A DNA stretch of 64,000 bases from contig CAUZLF010000259.1 of the NCBI GenBank assembly GCA_963580285.1, positions 1 to 64,000 on the forward strand. The letters are read 5' to 3'. Of the stretch, positions 31,924 to 41,834 are shown piece after piece. Under the pieces are notes generated by a model, which searched no databases, was not told where the DNA came from, and was given only the letters and a program-made list of their open reading frames with translations. A program made the position numbers and the translations under genes. This DNA comes from Lucinisca nassula. Taxonomy: Eukaryota; Mollusca; Bivalvia; Lucinida; Lucinidae. The number at the start of each line of letters is the position of its first letter. The first letter of the stretch is position 1.

Positions 31924-32255
31924 GGTTTAACCTGTACATTCTTTTAAAGTCTGTATAAAATGAAAGACGTCCAGGACAGGCCAGTTTGACTCCAGGACCA
32001 TATAATATGAACAATCTTGGCAAAGGTCCAGACATGATTTTTAAAGATTTTGCCAATTTCTACTGCTTTGCAGCCAACTTTTTTGAACCAAAGTTAAACA
32101 GCCTGGAACTGATTTCTTTGAAATGGACTACCAAAATTTCAGTTCTGCTAGGTTTAGTTAGTATCCATTCAGTGGAAAATTTCCACTGGAAATTGTGGAC
32201 GAATGGATGATAACAACAGACCACAGTCGCTAACCACTGAGCTTACACAGCTATT

Positions 32256-32520
32256 GGCAGCCTCTACAGCTCAGAGGTAAGCTTGTCCGATTTATGATCG
32301 AAAGGTTATGGGTTCGAATCTGGCCACCGGAGGCGAGATGTGTCCTTGGGCAAGACAGGTAATGCCAATGCCCCACTCCACCCAGGTGCAAATGGGTAAC
32401 AGTGGTGTAAAATCACTGCCTCCCGTGCGTGCACGTGCTAACATCCATAATGATTGTTCTAGAGCAATTCAAATAAGCTTTAAGCTTTCATCGCAAACAA
32501 ACTTAAATGAATTAGTATAA
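32256..32520 (+). mobile_element. SINE-E, tRNA-derived (copy 1)
   Basis: Head GCAGCCTCTACAGCTCAGAGG..GGTTATGGGTTCGAATCTGGC has tRNA-like A and B boxes. The body CACTCCACCCAGGTGCAAATG, AGCAGTGGTGTA and TTTCATCGCAAACAAACTTAA recurs at 35372-35562. Confidence 0.8.
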
Positions 32521-32595
32521 ACTAATCACAATCAGTTCATGGTCGTAAAGACAACTTTTGAACAGTCTAAATTCTAAAATGTGGTCTTAATATAA

Positions 32596-32764
32596 CATAA
32601 TGATCCTAAGTATAGGGACAAACAGGCCTAAGCAAACAGTGCAGACCCAGATCTGAAGGAGCAGTCTGATTGCGGTCTACACTGATTGCCCTTCCGTCTG
32701 CACCTTTTTGACTCGTAGCTGGATCTTGAAAAATTTATTAAAATTGTAGAAGACTTACAGCATG
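32596..32764. mobile_element. Hairpin MITE family H4 (copy 4)
   Basis: ATAATGATCCTAAGTATAGGG at the left. Palindrome partly lost (CAGTGCAGACCCAGATCTGA). A (ATGG)n run of about 32 bp then a GACA run (32763-32812) abuts the right end. Confidence 0.7.
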
Positions 32765-32812
32765 GATGGATGGATGGATGGATGGATGGAGAGACAGACA
32801 GACAGACACACA
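32763..32812 (+). repeat. (GATG)n then (GACA)n microsatellite
   Basis: GGAT/GATG repeats pass into GACAGACAGACA. No associated tandem core is present. Confidence 0.9.
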
Positions 32813-32837
32813 ACCTAACGTCTATACTGTGTCATGC

Positions 32838-33050
32838 TTAACGCTCTGCATGCTGAGCATTTTTTTTTGCAGCAGACAACATTTTGAAATAGATCTCTAT
32901 TTTTCTAATTTTCCCAGAAAACAGGATCTGACAATATGCAAATTGTCTCCTATGGAGACAATTTGCATGAGATGTCAAGTCCTGTTTTCTTGGGAAAATA
33001 AGCAAAATATCAACAATTTGTCGTCTGCTGATTTCACCTAGAAAGTGGTA
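32838..33050. mobile_element. Hairpin MITE family H6 (copy 1)
   Basis: AACGCTCTGCATGCTGAGCA with a central palindrome (AATTTGCAT.AGATGTCAAGTCCTG; centre CTCCTATGGAGA) and right side CAACAATTTGTCGTCTGCTG. A second copy is at 40375-40580. If the histidine-rich gene is transcribed, this lies in its first intron, 40 bp from the donor. Confidence 0.78.
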
Positions 33051-33090
33051 AAGGTAAAAGCAACAATAACATGAAAACAAGAACCCATAC

Positions 33091-33594
33091 CTGATAGATC
33101 TTGTTGCCATTGCGTCCATTTTCCTTTCGACTATGGCGAAGATCATGCCTATAATCTTTCTGTTCCTGACCTTGACCATCACACTTAGTGCTATGGTAAT
33201 GCCCGTGACCTTTCTCTCGATCTGCCACATGTTTATTCATTATATGTCTTTTCACCGAGGGACTGTAATTATGATCATCTTGGTGATGGTTAGCGTGATG
33301 ATGGGCCTGTTTTACTTTATGTAGAAGATATTCACTGTGGCTTCTCTGATGGAGGCGACCTTGACCCCAGGGCGTGAGACTGTTTCCAAGAATATGGTGA
33401 TGATGACTCCGTTCAATGTGATTCAGGCCCTGGTCACTGTGGCTTCTGCGATGATGTCCATGATGCAATGTGTAGTTGTGTATCTCTCGAAGGTGGCGTA
33501 GGTGCTGGGAACCATAAGGGCTGTCCATGAAAAATCCAGCCCCTTGGTGTGTCAATGCAAACTGTGCAGATGCAGAAGTAATTATACTTGCCAT
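33091..33594 (-). CDS. Histidine-rich protein, first coding exon (paralogue 2)
   Basis: The exon encodes 168 residues from ATG 33594 (context AGGGAATGGCA; an upstream in-frame ATG at 33612 is less likely because the shared start with paralogue 1 is MA-IITS-S-QFAL) to a CAG|GTATGG donor at 33091/33090, phase 0. After the conserved start come His-rich stretches (near residues 45-110: HHGHHRRSHSDQGL, RSHHHHILG, QAHHHANHHQDDHN) and a charged end (SRKENGRNGNK). No signal peptide is seen. It matches paralogue 1 in start, composition, intron phase and strand, so the two are duplicated genes or alternative first exons of one gene 23 kb apart. The function is unknown to me. The leucine-rich tail of the raw frame is intron. 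Confidence 0.62.
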
Positions 33595-34015
33595 TCCCTT
33601 AAAAATGTTCAACCTTCGACTATAATCTCCTGAATTCTAAATATAGATCCTGACAACAGTGTTATAAAGAGGTTGTAATGCCGTTTTTTTTAAGCATGTC
33701 ACCAGTTCAAAACATTCCAATACAGAGGTAATGAAGTGAAATCATTTCTATCTTGTCAACAGAAACACACAGTCTGCTAAAAAAAATGTCCCCAAATAAT
33801 AAGCTTTCAATTACGAATGGGAGCAAAAGTTCACTCTATTAGCTTAAGTTGACCAAAAATCCATATTCAAAATCAACAATGGACTTACAAAGTGGCCAGT
33901 GTCAAGTGATGGCCTTAATCATAATAAAATATCAATCATTTAGTGACATAGTGCAAACAAAGGCTCATTTAAAGAGCCAGATGTATGGAACATCACAGCA
34001 AGGTATTTTTTGCTA
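33595..34015. other. Upstream of histidine-rich exon 2
   Basis: On the minus strand CAACCTCTTTATAACACTG..TTGTCAG (about 33648-33675) is a possible acceptor for a 5' untranslated exon segment ahead of the ATG. Nothing else was recognised. Confidence 0.3.
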
Positions 34016-34019
34016 TATA

Positions 34020-34410
34020 CAGTCGAACTTCTATGGCTCAAACACCGATGGCTCGTTTACCATGGCTGAGTCTAACCCGTTTTCAATCCCTTACGGAAAT
34101 CCTCTACATAAGAAATAGGCGGGGTTATTCAGGGGATTTTCGTCTTTTATATTACAAATGTATGTTGTGTGTACTCATTAGAATCGCCTCGATGAGGCGA
34201 TTCTAATGAGAATCGCCTCGATGAGGCGATTCTAATGAGGGTGATTCTAATGAGTATACACAGCATACATTTTCATTATAGCATATCGAAAAAAATGTCC
34301 AAAAGTATCTGGTTATGCATCCTGGCAGTAACCCTCAGTGGCTCGAACTACCCCTGTCTCGAACAAATTTTCATGGTCCCAAAGTGGTTCGAGCCATCGA
34401 AGTTCGACTG
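34020..34410. mobile_element. TA-flanked inverted-repeat element with central palindrome
   Basis: Ends CAGTCGAACTTCTATGGCTC and GAGCCATCGAAGTTCGACTG, flanked by TA (34018-34019, 34411-34412), typical of Tc1/mariner-type MITEs. The centre holds GTGTGTACTCATTAGAATCGC and repeated CTCGATGAGGCGATTCTAAT arms, an H8-type palindrome. Confidence 0.85.
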
Positions 34411-34516
34411 TATGAAGCACATCAGTTTTTATGACAACCCTAATTGCCACAACTGGAGGAGGGCACAGAGTTTTACCCTTGTTTGTATCTCTATGTATGC
34501 CCTTGTTTGTATTTAG

Positions 34517-34674
34517 TGAGTGAGTGAGTTTTACCTCTCACTAACAGCTAAGGTCATACGGAGATGGGACCTCAGTTTAAAGACTCATCCGAAAGTCTGG
34601 AGAAGCCCGGGATCGATCCTGCGACCCCTAGTTTACAAGGTGAGTAGCGTAACCACTGCGCCACCGAGGCTTCT
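34517..34674 (-). mobile_element. SINE-B, 14-bp target duplication
   Basis: Flanked by TTGTTTGTATTTAG at 34503-34516 and 34675-34688. The tRNA-like head (GAAGCCTCGGTGGCGCAGTG, B box GGATCGATCCC) is at the right, read on the minus strand. Confidence 0.93.
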
Positions 34675-34710
34675 TTGTTTGTATTTAGCATAATAATAAA
34701 AAAAACTTAC

Positions 34711-34743
34711 TTGCCCTTATGATCTAAATTTTTCATTTAGATG
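34711..34743 (-). other. Candidate 33-nt non-coding mini-exon
   Basis: On the minus strand a strong acceptor (CTTCCTTCACTTTCTCTTCATTTTTAG) is followed after 33 nt by a consensus donor GTAAGT. All three frames contain a stop, so it could only be untranslated. It lies 1.1 kb upstream of histidine-rich exon 2 on the same strand, so it could be a 5' untranslated exon. Chance remains possible. Confidence 0.25.
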
Positions 34744-34854
34744 CTAAAAATGAAGAGAAAGTGAAGGAAGTTTTAAAAATCTCACTCACCCTGCCTTAAA
34801 ATGTACTCACAAATGCCAGCGGGCGAGCGGAATTTTACACCCCTGATTTCTTTC

Positions 34855-34982
34855 TCGATCCAGCAAGATGTCCAAAAGTGGAGACAGAATGGCAAATGAT
34901 GTGGACCCTGATCAGACTGTGATCTGGGTCTGCACTGTTTGCTTAGGCCTATCTGTCCCAAAACTTAGGATCATTATGGTAT
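34855..34982. mobile_element. Hairpin MITE family H4 (copy 5, partial)
   Basis: GATCCAGCAAGATGTCCAAAAG to CAAAACTTAGGATCATTATGG with a shortened palindrome (GGACCCTGATCAGACTGTGATC). Confidence 0.62.
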
Positions 34983-35015
34983 GTATCAATGTACGTAACA
35001 CCTTATAGTACTGCA

Positions 35016-35190
35016 TATTTGCCACGAAAAACTGCATGTGAAAATGCAATCTGTTTATGACATCTGCTGCATTTTCTTGCAAGCTTTCTAAAATTATTTT
35101 TGCACAGAGTCAAACAGAGAGGTGCTTGATCAGACTGCTGCTCCTAGAGGAGCACTCTGGTATAGATCCACAGAAACCAACAACTTTTAA
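35016..35190. mobile_element. Hairpin MITE family H3 (copy 8, decayed)
   Basis: GCCACGAAAAACTGCATGTG to CTTTTAAGGCTTCC. Loop GCTCCTAGAGGAGC is recognisable; the right arm is degraded. Confidence 0.55.
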
Positions 35191-35371
35191 GGCTTCCTGA
35201 ATATCATTCGAATTCAATAGGATTTGACTTAAATCTGGTTTAAAATGGCAAACCTCCTTCATTTTTTTTATTTTCATTCAAATTAGTACAGCCAATACTT
35301 TTCACTTGACTCGGGGATTAGGTGAATACCCGAATATAATTATTTACACAATAACAGATATGCAGCCTGGA
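35191..35371. other. No feature recognised
   Basis: AT-rich, unassigned. Confidence 0.3.
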
Positions 35372-35562
35372 CAGCTCAGTTGTCAGCATGTTCGACTTAT
35401 GGCCCAAGGTATGGGACACATAATGTCACTGCTCCACTCCACCTTGGTGTAAATGTGTAGCAGTGGTGTACAAGTTACTTCCTCTCTCTTGTACACCTGA
35501 TAACATCAAAGCGATTCCTTTCATCGCAATCAAACTAAAATAAATTAGTTTATCATATGATG
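35372..35562 (+). mobile_element. SINE-E (copy 2, diverged)
   Basis: GCAGCCTGGACAGCTCAGTTG.., CACTCCACCTTGGTGTAAATG, AGCAGTGGTGTA and TTTCATCGCAATCAAACTAAA match 32256-32520; the B-box region is damaged. Confidence 0.72.
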
Positions 35563-36265
35563 TCGCGTCTGAGAGTGTAATAACGCCATGTAATATTTTC
35601 GATTATCCACTGGTGGATTAAATATGCAAATTAGCTAGATACGTCCACTAACATTACATGTACGACGTCCTTAACGAGGTCGTGTTTACTAATGGCAGCA
35701 TATTGATATTTTTGTAAACAATCGTGAATAAATTGCATTTTAAATGTCATATGATAGATAGAATCTTGCATTCCTGCTCATGTATTATTGAAGTTATTAA
35801 ACTCATTGAGGAAAAGGGATAAAATGCTCGACAAAGCCTCCCATTTTATCTCTTTTCCTCAACTTGTTTAATAAATTCAATAATACATTTCCACTCATGT
35901 AAGATCCTCTATATAAACTATAGACTAATAACAGATATTTTTTTTTTTACATTTTTAAAGACAAACAAGCTTTTTAATAGAACTTTAATAGAAAATAAGG
36001 CTTCATGACTCTTCAAAAGTATCCCTAAAGGATTCAGATACATGAAACGCAAGTTTACTTTTCTCCAAGCTGTCCCCTTGGGTTATCTTTTCACATGTAT
36101 ACAACTATGTAACTAGGTCATATTACTTCCAAAATACTAAAACAATATAATATCCTTGAAAATCTGTTTCTAAATGTTTGATTTTACTCAGAACAACAAC
36201 ACTCTATTATGTATATGATCTTTCAAGGAAAAGAAATGTCTTTGTGAAAAGCTATTTCTTGTTAA
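35563..36265. other. Mostly unassigned, contains one imperfect palindrome
   Basis: About 35770-35900 is a palindrome-like pair (TGTATTATTGAAGTTATTAAACTCATTGAGGAAAAGGGATAAAATG and its inverse). No gene was recognised. Confidence 0.4.
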
Positions 36266-36685
36266 CCCGTCAACTGCTACATAAAATCCCCGACGACAAT
36301 ATGATATTTCCATGCATTTTTGATGGGAAATAAGGCTTGACATCATATGGGCCCCGCCAAGCGATTTTGGTACTTATCGCCTAAGCGAGCAGCGAAGGTT
36401 CAGGCGAGCCTGCGCATCCGCGCAGACTCGCCAGAACCCTCGCTGCTCGCTCATACAAGCAGTGAATCAAGAGGAACCTTCAGACAGAAAGCCATATCCC
36501 TGGCCCCTCTGAATGGCTGGGCATGCGCAGTTAAAATTTGTCATGACGGAATGCTCGAAGACACAAATTCGCTTGGCGGGGCTCATATGTGAAAGGTGTC
36601 TGCTGGGCAGACAATTCATATTCAACTTCAAGCCTTATTTCCTCTGAAAAATACAAGAAAAACACTTCGAAAATACCGTCTGCAA
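36266..36685. mobile_element. Family H7 element split by a TA-flanked MITE
   Basis: Left piece TTAACCCGTCAACTGC..AATAAGGCTTGACATCATATG, right piece GTGTCTGCTGGGCAGACAATTC..AAGCCTTATTTCCTCTGAA. The insertion at 36350-36583 sits in the palindrome arm. Confidence 0.72.
36350..36583. mobile_element. GC-rich inverted-repeat MITE with long hairpin
   Basis: Ends GGCCCCGCCAAGCGATT and AATTCGCTTGGCGGGGCT, flanked by CATATG on both sides, which is compatible with a TA duplication. Inside is a hairpin with arms GCGAGCAGCGA.GGTTC and GAACC.TCGCTGCTCGC. Its GC content is far above its surroundings. The 81-codon frame across it follows from the lack of AT and is not supported as a gene. Confidence 0.82.
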
Positions 36686-36966
36686 AATTGCAGTTTTCAT
36701 GTACAGAATATATATCAAATTTCTCTTCTTTTTTTCACAAGCAATCTAAGACTGCTTAGATCTCCCAGAAGAACCCTATGTGACAGAAATATAAATGATG
36801 GAGAATTAAAAGAAATAATGGGAAAATGTTCCTGAAGTCTTACAAGTCCGAATCTAAATGACCTGATAGCTTTTCTATATGAGGGCAACCTCTTTGAAAT
36901 AGGAATTAACCCTTTTTGTACTGAATAGTAGCTTCCACCTTATACATAGCAGAAGTCCATTTCAAA

Positions 36967-39147
36967 CAAGATGTATTTGTGAAACACTGATGCCCCCGGA
37001 CAGCACATGTTAAATATGAAAGCAGTATTACTAATCAATCTAATGGTATGGCCAATGTTCAAGTCCTAAATAAGTAGGTCAAGGTCACAAGGTCAAAAAT
37101 TATGGGATCGTTGGAAAGGTCTTGTGACACAGAATGCACATGTGAAATATGAAAGCCCCATCACTAACCAATCGAAAGTTATGGCCAATGTTGAGTTTTT
37201 AAAAAGTAGGTCAAAGGCCAAGGTCAAGGTAAAAAATTATGTAACCACCAGAAAGGTCTTGTGAAAAAGAATGCACATGTGAAATATGAAAGCCCTATCA
37301 CTTACTAATCAAAAGTTATGGACTATGTTAAAGTTTTTAAAAAGTATGTCAAACGTCAAGGTCGAGGTCACGAGGTCAAAAACTATGATACCACTAGAAA
37401 GGCCTTGTGACAAGGAATGCACATATGAAATATGAAAGCCCTACCACTTACCAATCGAAAGTTATCGAAAATGTTAAAGTTTTTAACAAGTACGTCAAAC
37501 GTCAAGGTCAAAGTCATGAGGTCAAAAATTATGGTACCACTAGTAAGGTCTTGGGACAAGGAATGCACATGTGAAATATGAAAACTCTTATCACTTCCCA
37601 ATCGAAAGTTATGGCCAATATTAAAATTTTTAAAAAGTTGGTGAAATGTCAAGGTCACGAGGTCAAAAATTATAGTACCACTGTAAAGGTCTTGTGACAA
37701 GGAATGCACGTGTGAAATATGAAAGCCATATCAGTTACCGTTCAAAAGTTATGCCCAATGTTAAAGTTTTTGTGCATGTATAAGTTTTTAAACAAGAATT
37801 CCGCCGAAGGCTATGTCGCGCCTGTGGGGGCGCAAAGTCACCGAACCATGACATCTAGACCAAGATCAAACATAGATGCTTGCATAAAAGGCTTGTTCTA
37901 AGTATCATTAATGAAGTTCAAATAATTCTTGAGAAATGAACTTAACCATTAGGGTGAACGCTAGGTTGGTGGCAATATTTTACAAAGTCAGTGAACCATG
38001 AAATGTAGGTCAAGGTCAAATATGGATGCTTGTATTTAAGTTGCCACCCCGAGATATAAGTTTGTACCAAGTATCGTTAAAGAAGCTTTTATGATTCTTG
38101 AGAAATTAACTTGACCAGTAAGGCGAACGCTAGGGTGGTCGCAATATTTTACCAAGTCAGTGAACCATGAAATTTAGGTCAATGTTGAATATGGATGCTT
38201 GCATTGAAGTTGCCATCCACAGATTCAAGTTTGTACCAAATATCATTAAAAAAGAAGCTCTTATAGTTCTTGAGAAACAAACTTGACCATTAGGGTGAAC
38301 ACTAGGGTGGTCGCAATATTTTACAAAGTCAGTGAACCATGAAATGTAGGTCAAGGTGAAATATTGATGCTTGCATGTAAGTTGCCATCCCCAGACACAA
38401 GTTTGTATGAAGTATCATTAATGAAGCTCTGATAGTTCTTGAGAAATAAACTTGACCATTAGGGTGAACGCTAGGGTGGTCGCAATATTTTACAAAGTCA
38501 ATGAACCATGAAAGGTAGGTCAAGGTCAAATATGGATGCTTGCATGTAAGTTGTCATCCCCAAACAAAAGTTTGTACCAAGTATCATTAATGAAGCTCTT
38601 ATAGTTCTTGAGAAATAAACTTGACCATTAGGGTGAACGCTAGGGTGGTCGCAAATGTTGACACCTTGACGAAAGGACGAACGAACGGATGAACGCACGG
38701 AAAACCGGACGCCTATAGAGCGCCATGCTAATAGCAGGCGCGACAAAAAGAAGTAGGTCAACTGTCAAGGCCAAGGTCACAAGGTCAAAAATTATGGTAT
38801 CACTGGAAAGGTCTTGTTACATGGAATAGACATGTGAAATATGAAAGTCCTATCACTAGCCAATCAAGTTATGGCGAATGTTAAAGTTTTTTAAAGGAGG
38901 TCTAAAGTAGGTCAAATGTCAAGATCAAGGTCACAAGGTCAAAATTTATGATACCTCTTGAAAGGTCTTGTGACAAGGAACACACTTGAAATATGAAAGC
39001 CCTATCAGTTACCATTCAAAAGTTATGCCCAATGTTAAGGTTTTTGCGGACAGACAAACAGACAAACAGAATAACAGACAAACAGATGGACAGACAGACC
39101 AAAAACTTTATGCCCCTCTTTGATTCCGGGGGGGGGGGCATAAAAAT
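36967..39147 (+). mobile_element. Tandem-core element, CAAGATGTATTTGTG family, with a nested element
   Basis: Left end CAAGATGTATTTGTGAAACA..TGATGCCCCCGG. Core of ~140-bp units (GACAAGGAATGCACATGTGA, CACTTACCAATCGAAAGTTA, GGTCAAAAATTATGGTACCA). GACAGACAAACAGAC repeat then right end ATGCCCCTCTTTGATTCCGG(G)n-CAT-AAAA. Split by 37793-38748. Confidence 0.8.
37793..38748 (+). mobile_element. Tandem-core element, CAAGAATTCCGCC family (copy 2)
   Basis: Left end as in 25391, five ~168-bp units, then GACGAACGAACGGATGAACG and the stem-loop GGACGCCTATAGAGCGCC..GCTAATAGCAGGCGCGACA and AAAA. The left-terminal word GTCGCGCCTGTGGGGGCGC contains the complement of the right stem. Confidence 0.86.
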
Positions 39148-39190
39148 TTAGGGGTGTTAGGTTGAGACTTTGATTAAGGCTCTTATCAAA

Positions 39191-39553
39191 CTCAGCCATC
39201 AACTGGATCAGAGTTGAATTTTGGATAAGACCTAGTTCTTGGGTTGAGTCTGTTTGTCAATCAACCCAAAGTACCGTAACTCAACACAACCCAACACAGC
39301 AGCTTTGTTGTTGATGTCCATGTGATTATCAGATTTGTAGGAAATCTAGGAAACAGTTACCCTAATCTTTCTAAGTAAAGGGACAGATAGAGAGAGAGCT
39401 AAGCAAACAGTGCAGACCCAACTTGGTTTAGGGGTGGGGATGTTAATGGTTTCTGAGATATATGGCTTTATATGAATGACCCGGGACATGACCTGGGGCA
39501 CCCTAGAGGCCCCCATGTTGGTGTCAGTTATAATCAATAACAATATATATGAT
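39191..39553. other. No gene recognised
   Basis: A short H4-like tail (CTTTCTAAGTAAAGGGACAG..CAAACAGTGCAGACCC) is at about 39365-39420. The rest is unassigned, although GGGGATGTTAATGGTTTCTGAGATATATGGCTTT resembles 63100-63130. Confidence 0.4.
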
Positions 39554-39697
39554 GGGTTTTTTTTAATAAATTCACAAAATGCATGACAAACAGTGTAGAG
39601 CCTGATCAGATGGCTTCTTCATAAGCCGAAGCCATTTCATCTGGATCCACACTGTTTGCAAAGGTAGGGGTATCGGTGTTCAGCAGGAAAAGGGTTA
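39554..39697. mobile_element. Hairpin MITE family H1 (copy 8, partial)
   Basis: Palindrome TGTAGAGCCTGATCAGATGG with an expanded loop, right end CAGCAGGAAAAGGG-TTAA. Left end missing. Confidence 0.7.
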
Positions 39698-39907
39698 ACC
39701 CTTGTCCTGCTAATCCTGGATATGTCTTATCTTTGAAACAATGTAGATCCTGATCAGATGGCTTCTGACGAAGCTATCTGATCAGGATCTACATTGTTTG
39801 TCATTCAGATTGTGAATTTGTTGCAATAATTTGCATCAAATAATCTGATTGGTTGATAATCGGTAGTGGGTGTGGCATATATAAATATTCAGGAGGACAA
39901 GGGTTAA
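39695..39907. mobile_element. Hairpin MITE family H1 (copy 9)
   Basis: TTAA-CCCTTGTCCTGCTAATCC to TTCAGGAGGACAAGGG-TTAA. It abuts copy 8 and shares its TTAA, so one inserted at the other's terminal TTAA. Confidence 0.83.
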
Positions 39908-40004
39908 AAAGCAGAAAGAGAAAAGAACCTGCTGGAAGATTCACAGCACTTTAGTGTAAATATATAAGTTGTAATCAATAACAATTTATATGGTGTATTT
40001 TTTT

Positions 40005-40136
40005 TTTTATTCAATTCACAAACTGCATTACAAAAAGTGTAGATCCTGATCAGATGGCTTCTTCAGAAGCCATCTGATCTGGATCTATACTGTTTGCACA
40101 GGCTTCGGTTGCCCTGTTCAGCAGGGTAAGGGTTAA
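40005..40136. mobile_element. Hairpin MITE family H1 (copy 10, partial)
   Basis: Palindrome TGTAGATCCTGATCAGATGG, loop CTTCTTCAGAAG, right end CAGCAGGGTAAGGG-TTAA. The left flank (TAATCAATAACAATTTATATGATG) is itself repeated at 39534, 39973 and 40189. Confidence 0.72.
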
Positions 40137-40374
40137 ACGAAAATCTGTGGGAAGATTCACAGACACTTTAGTGTAAATATAAGTCATAATCAATAACAAT
40201 TTATATGATGTATTTTGCTTCTGTGAAAGCAATCATTATTGGTGACATGACAAGCAAAAATGTGTGTTGGGAAATGTGCGCACAGAACCAACGAAAGTCA
40301 GGATGTGCACAGAAATAACAAAAGCAAAAGTCTCGATGCACATCACATGCTTGGTGAAAATTTTGGTATAGTGC

Positions 40375-40580
40375 TAATGCTCGGCATGCTGGGAATTTTT
40401 AGCAGCAGACGACATTTTGAAATATTTTTCTATTTTTCCCAGAAAACAGGATTTGATATCTCATGCAAATTGTCTACTATGGAGACAATTTGCATTAGAT
40501 GTCAAGTCCTGTTTTCTGGGAAAAATAAGAAAATATCAACAATATGTTGTCTGCTGAATTAGCCGAGAGAGTTGTAAAGG
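40375..40580. mobile_element. Hairpin MITE family H6 (copy 2)
   Basis: TAATGCTCGGCATGCTGGGAA, GCAGACGACATTTTGAAATA, palindrome centre CTACTATGGAGACAATTTGC, right TGTTGTCTGCTGAATTAGCC. Confidence 0.78.
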
Positions 40581-40749
40581 TAAAAACTACATAGATACAC
40601 AGGCTAATCTAAGTCTTTGTTGTGTGGAACCTTGTTTCACAAGATTAGGCTTATTTCTGTCTGGCTACCATATTTACCCTTAATATTTGGACACCTCAAT
40701 CCCTTACCATACTTGTTCTATTTAACCCATTGTATACTGGAGGCATTGG

Positions 40750-40903
40750 TTGGTTGGTTGATTTGAGGTTTAACGTCCTGTCAACACTGTAAAGGTCATT
40801 TTGGAGACGTTGCTTCCAATTTTGTGGGACTTATACCTGACATTGAGATGAAATGACATCTCAAGCCCTGTCGCCCAATGAAACCAATACGGTTTATTGG
40901 CAT
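40750..40903 (-). mobile_element. SINE-A, 5'-truncated
   Basis: Tail side GGTTGGTTGATTTGAGG to ACCAATACGGTTTATTGGCATT. It abuts SINE-C in the opposite orientation. GGCATT on both sides may be a weak duplication. Confidence 0.78.
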
Positions 40904-41122
40904 TCATTTGGTGGAGATTGATCATGAAATCTTTTCTATGGTCATTCTCTCCCTTCCGCTGATTCAAGAAGGGCAGTTGTCTGTTTCTGGCAAAAGAATG
41001 CACACTGTACTGGTCAACCGCTTACATATAAACCTGCCCAGGAAAAGTGTGGATAGGTAAACTGACCGGCTCAAAAATGACCTAAAATAGTGTTGACTGG
41101 GCCGTTAAACTCCAATACAAAC
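40904..41122 (+). mobile_element. SINE-C, 5'-truncated
   Basis: Body GGAGATTGATCATGAAATCTT, GATTCAAGAAGGGCAGTTGTC, GGATAGGTAAACTGACCGGC, then tail GTTGACTGGGCCGTTAAACTC.AATACAAAC. The tRNA-like head is absent. The full form is at 42963-43277. Confidence 0.82.
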
Positions 41123-41481
41123 TGAACCCAAAATGAGATAGTTGAAGTGTTGTTAGCAGTCCAGTTAGTAATAACATGGTCATTAAATGACATTAAACCA
41201 AGGTAAATATGATGTAATATTATAGCAAATACGGTATTTATGTATCTTATTATATTTGCAGTTTGGCACAAGTCTATTTTAAATACAATTTAAGGGGTGT
41301 CTGGTTTATTTTATTTTTTGCAAGTGCACTGGTTAGGATAATTGAACTAATGGGCTAGTAGATTCTAGATCTGCCAAGCAATGTAAAACATATACCAAGG
41401 GAAATAACTCTAAAATGCTTCAAACAAATTCTACACACAGAGTACAACAGGCTTGTAAAAAAAAATAAAAAGATATTACAA
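41123..41481. other. No gene recognised
   Basis: AT-rich, unassigned. Confidence 0.3.
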
Positions 41482-41713
41482 ATTAACCCATTTTGTACCG
41501 GAAACCCCTAAATGGGTACCGTGGCAAACAGTGCAGGACCAGATCAGATGCCACAGAATGTGGCGTCTGATCAGGGCCTCCAGTCTGTTTGCAAAACGTT
41601 CAGCCAGTTTCAAAAAAGATTTTGAAGAAAACACCACCTAACACCCCTAAATTTGGAAATGGACTCCTGCTATGTATAAGGAGGAAGATTCCATTTGGTA
41701 CAAAAAGGGTTAA
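41482..41713. mobile_element. Hairpin MITE family H2 (copy 6, complete)
   Basis: TTAA-CCCATTTTGTACCGGAAACC to TTGGTACAAAAAGGG-TTAA. Palindrome GTGCAGGACCAGATCAGATG, loop CCACAGAATGTGG. Confidence 0.87.
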
Positions 41714-41834
41714 AAAAACATGAATGGAATATATATTAATATGACCTTGACCTTAAACCTGTGACAGGTAAACAAACTGACCCTGAATGGTGATGCAATG
41801 ACTCATTTGTGTAACCTTATACAACTTTACGACT

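Larger units (their letters stand above)
36905..39190. mobile_element. Hairpin MITE family H2 (copy 5) split by a 2.2-kb element
   Basis: Left piece 36907-36966 (TTAACCCTTTTTGTACTGAAT..CCATTTCAAA), right piece from 39148 (ATTTAGGGGTGTTAGGTTGAG). Together they rebuild CCATTTCAAAATTTAGGGG of intact H2 copies. Confidence 0.7.

Noticed and set aside
36347..36592. 81-codon frame with high GC
   Set aside because: It lies wholly within a TA-flanked hairpin MITE; the long frame follows from the scarcity of A and T.
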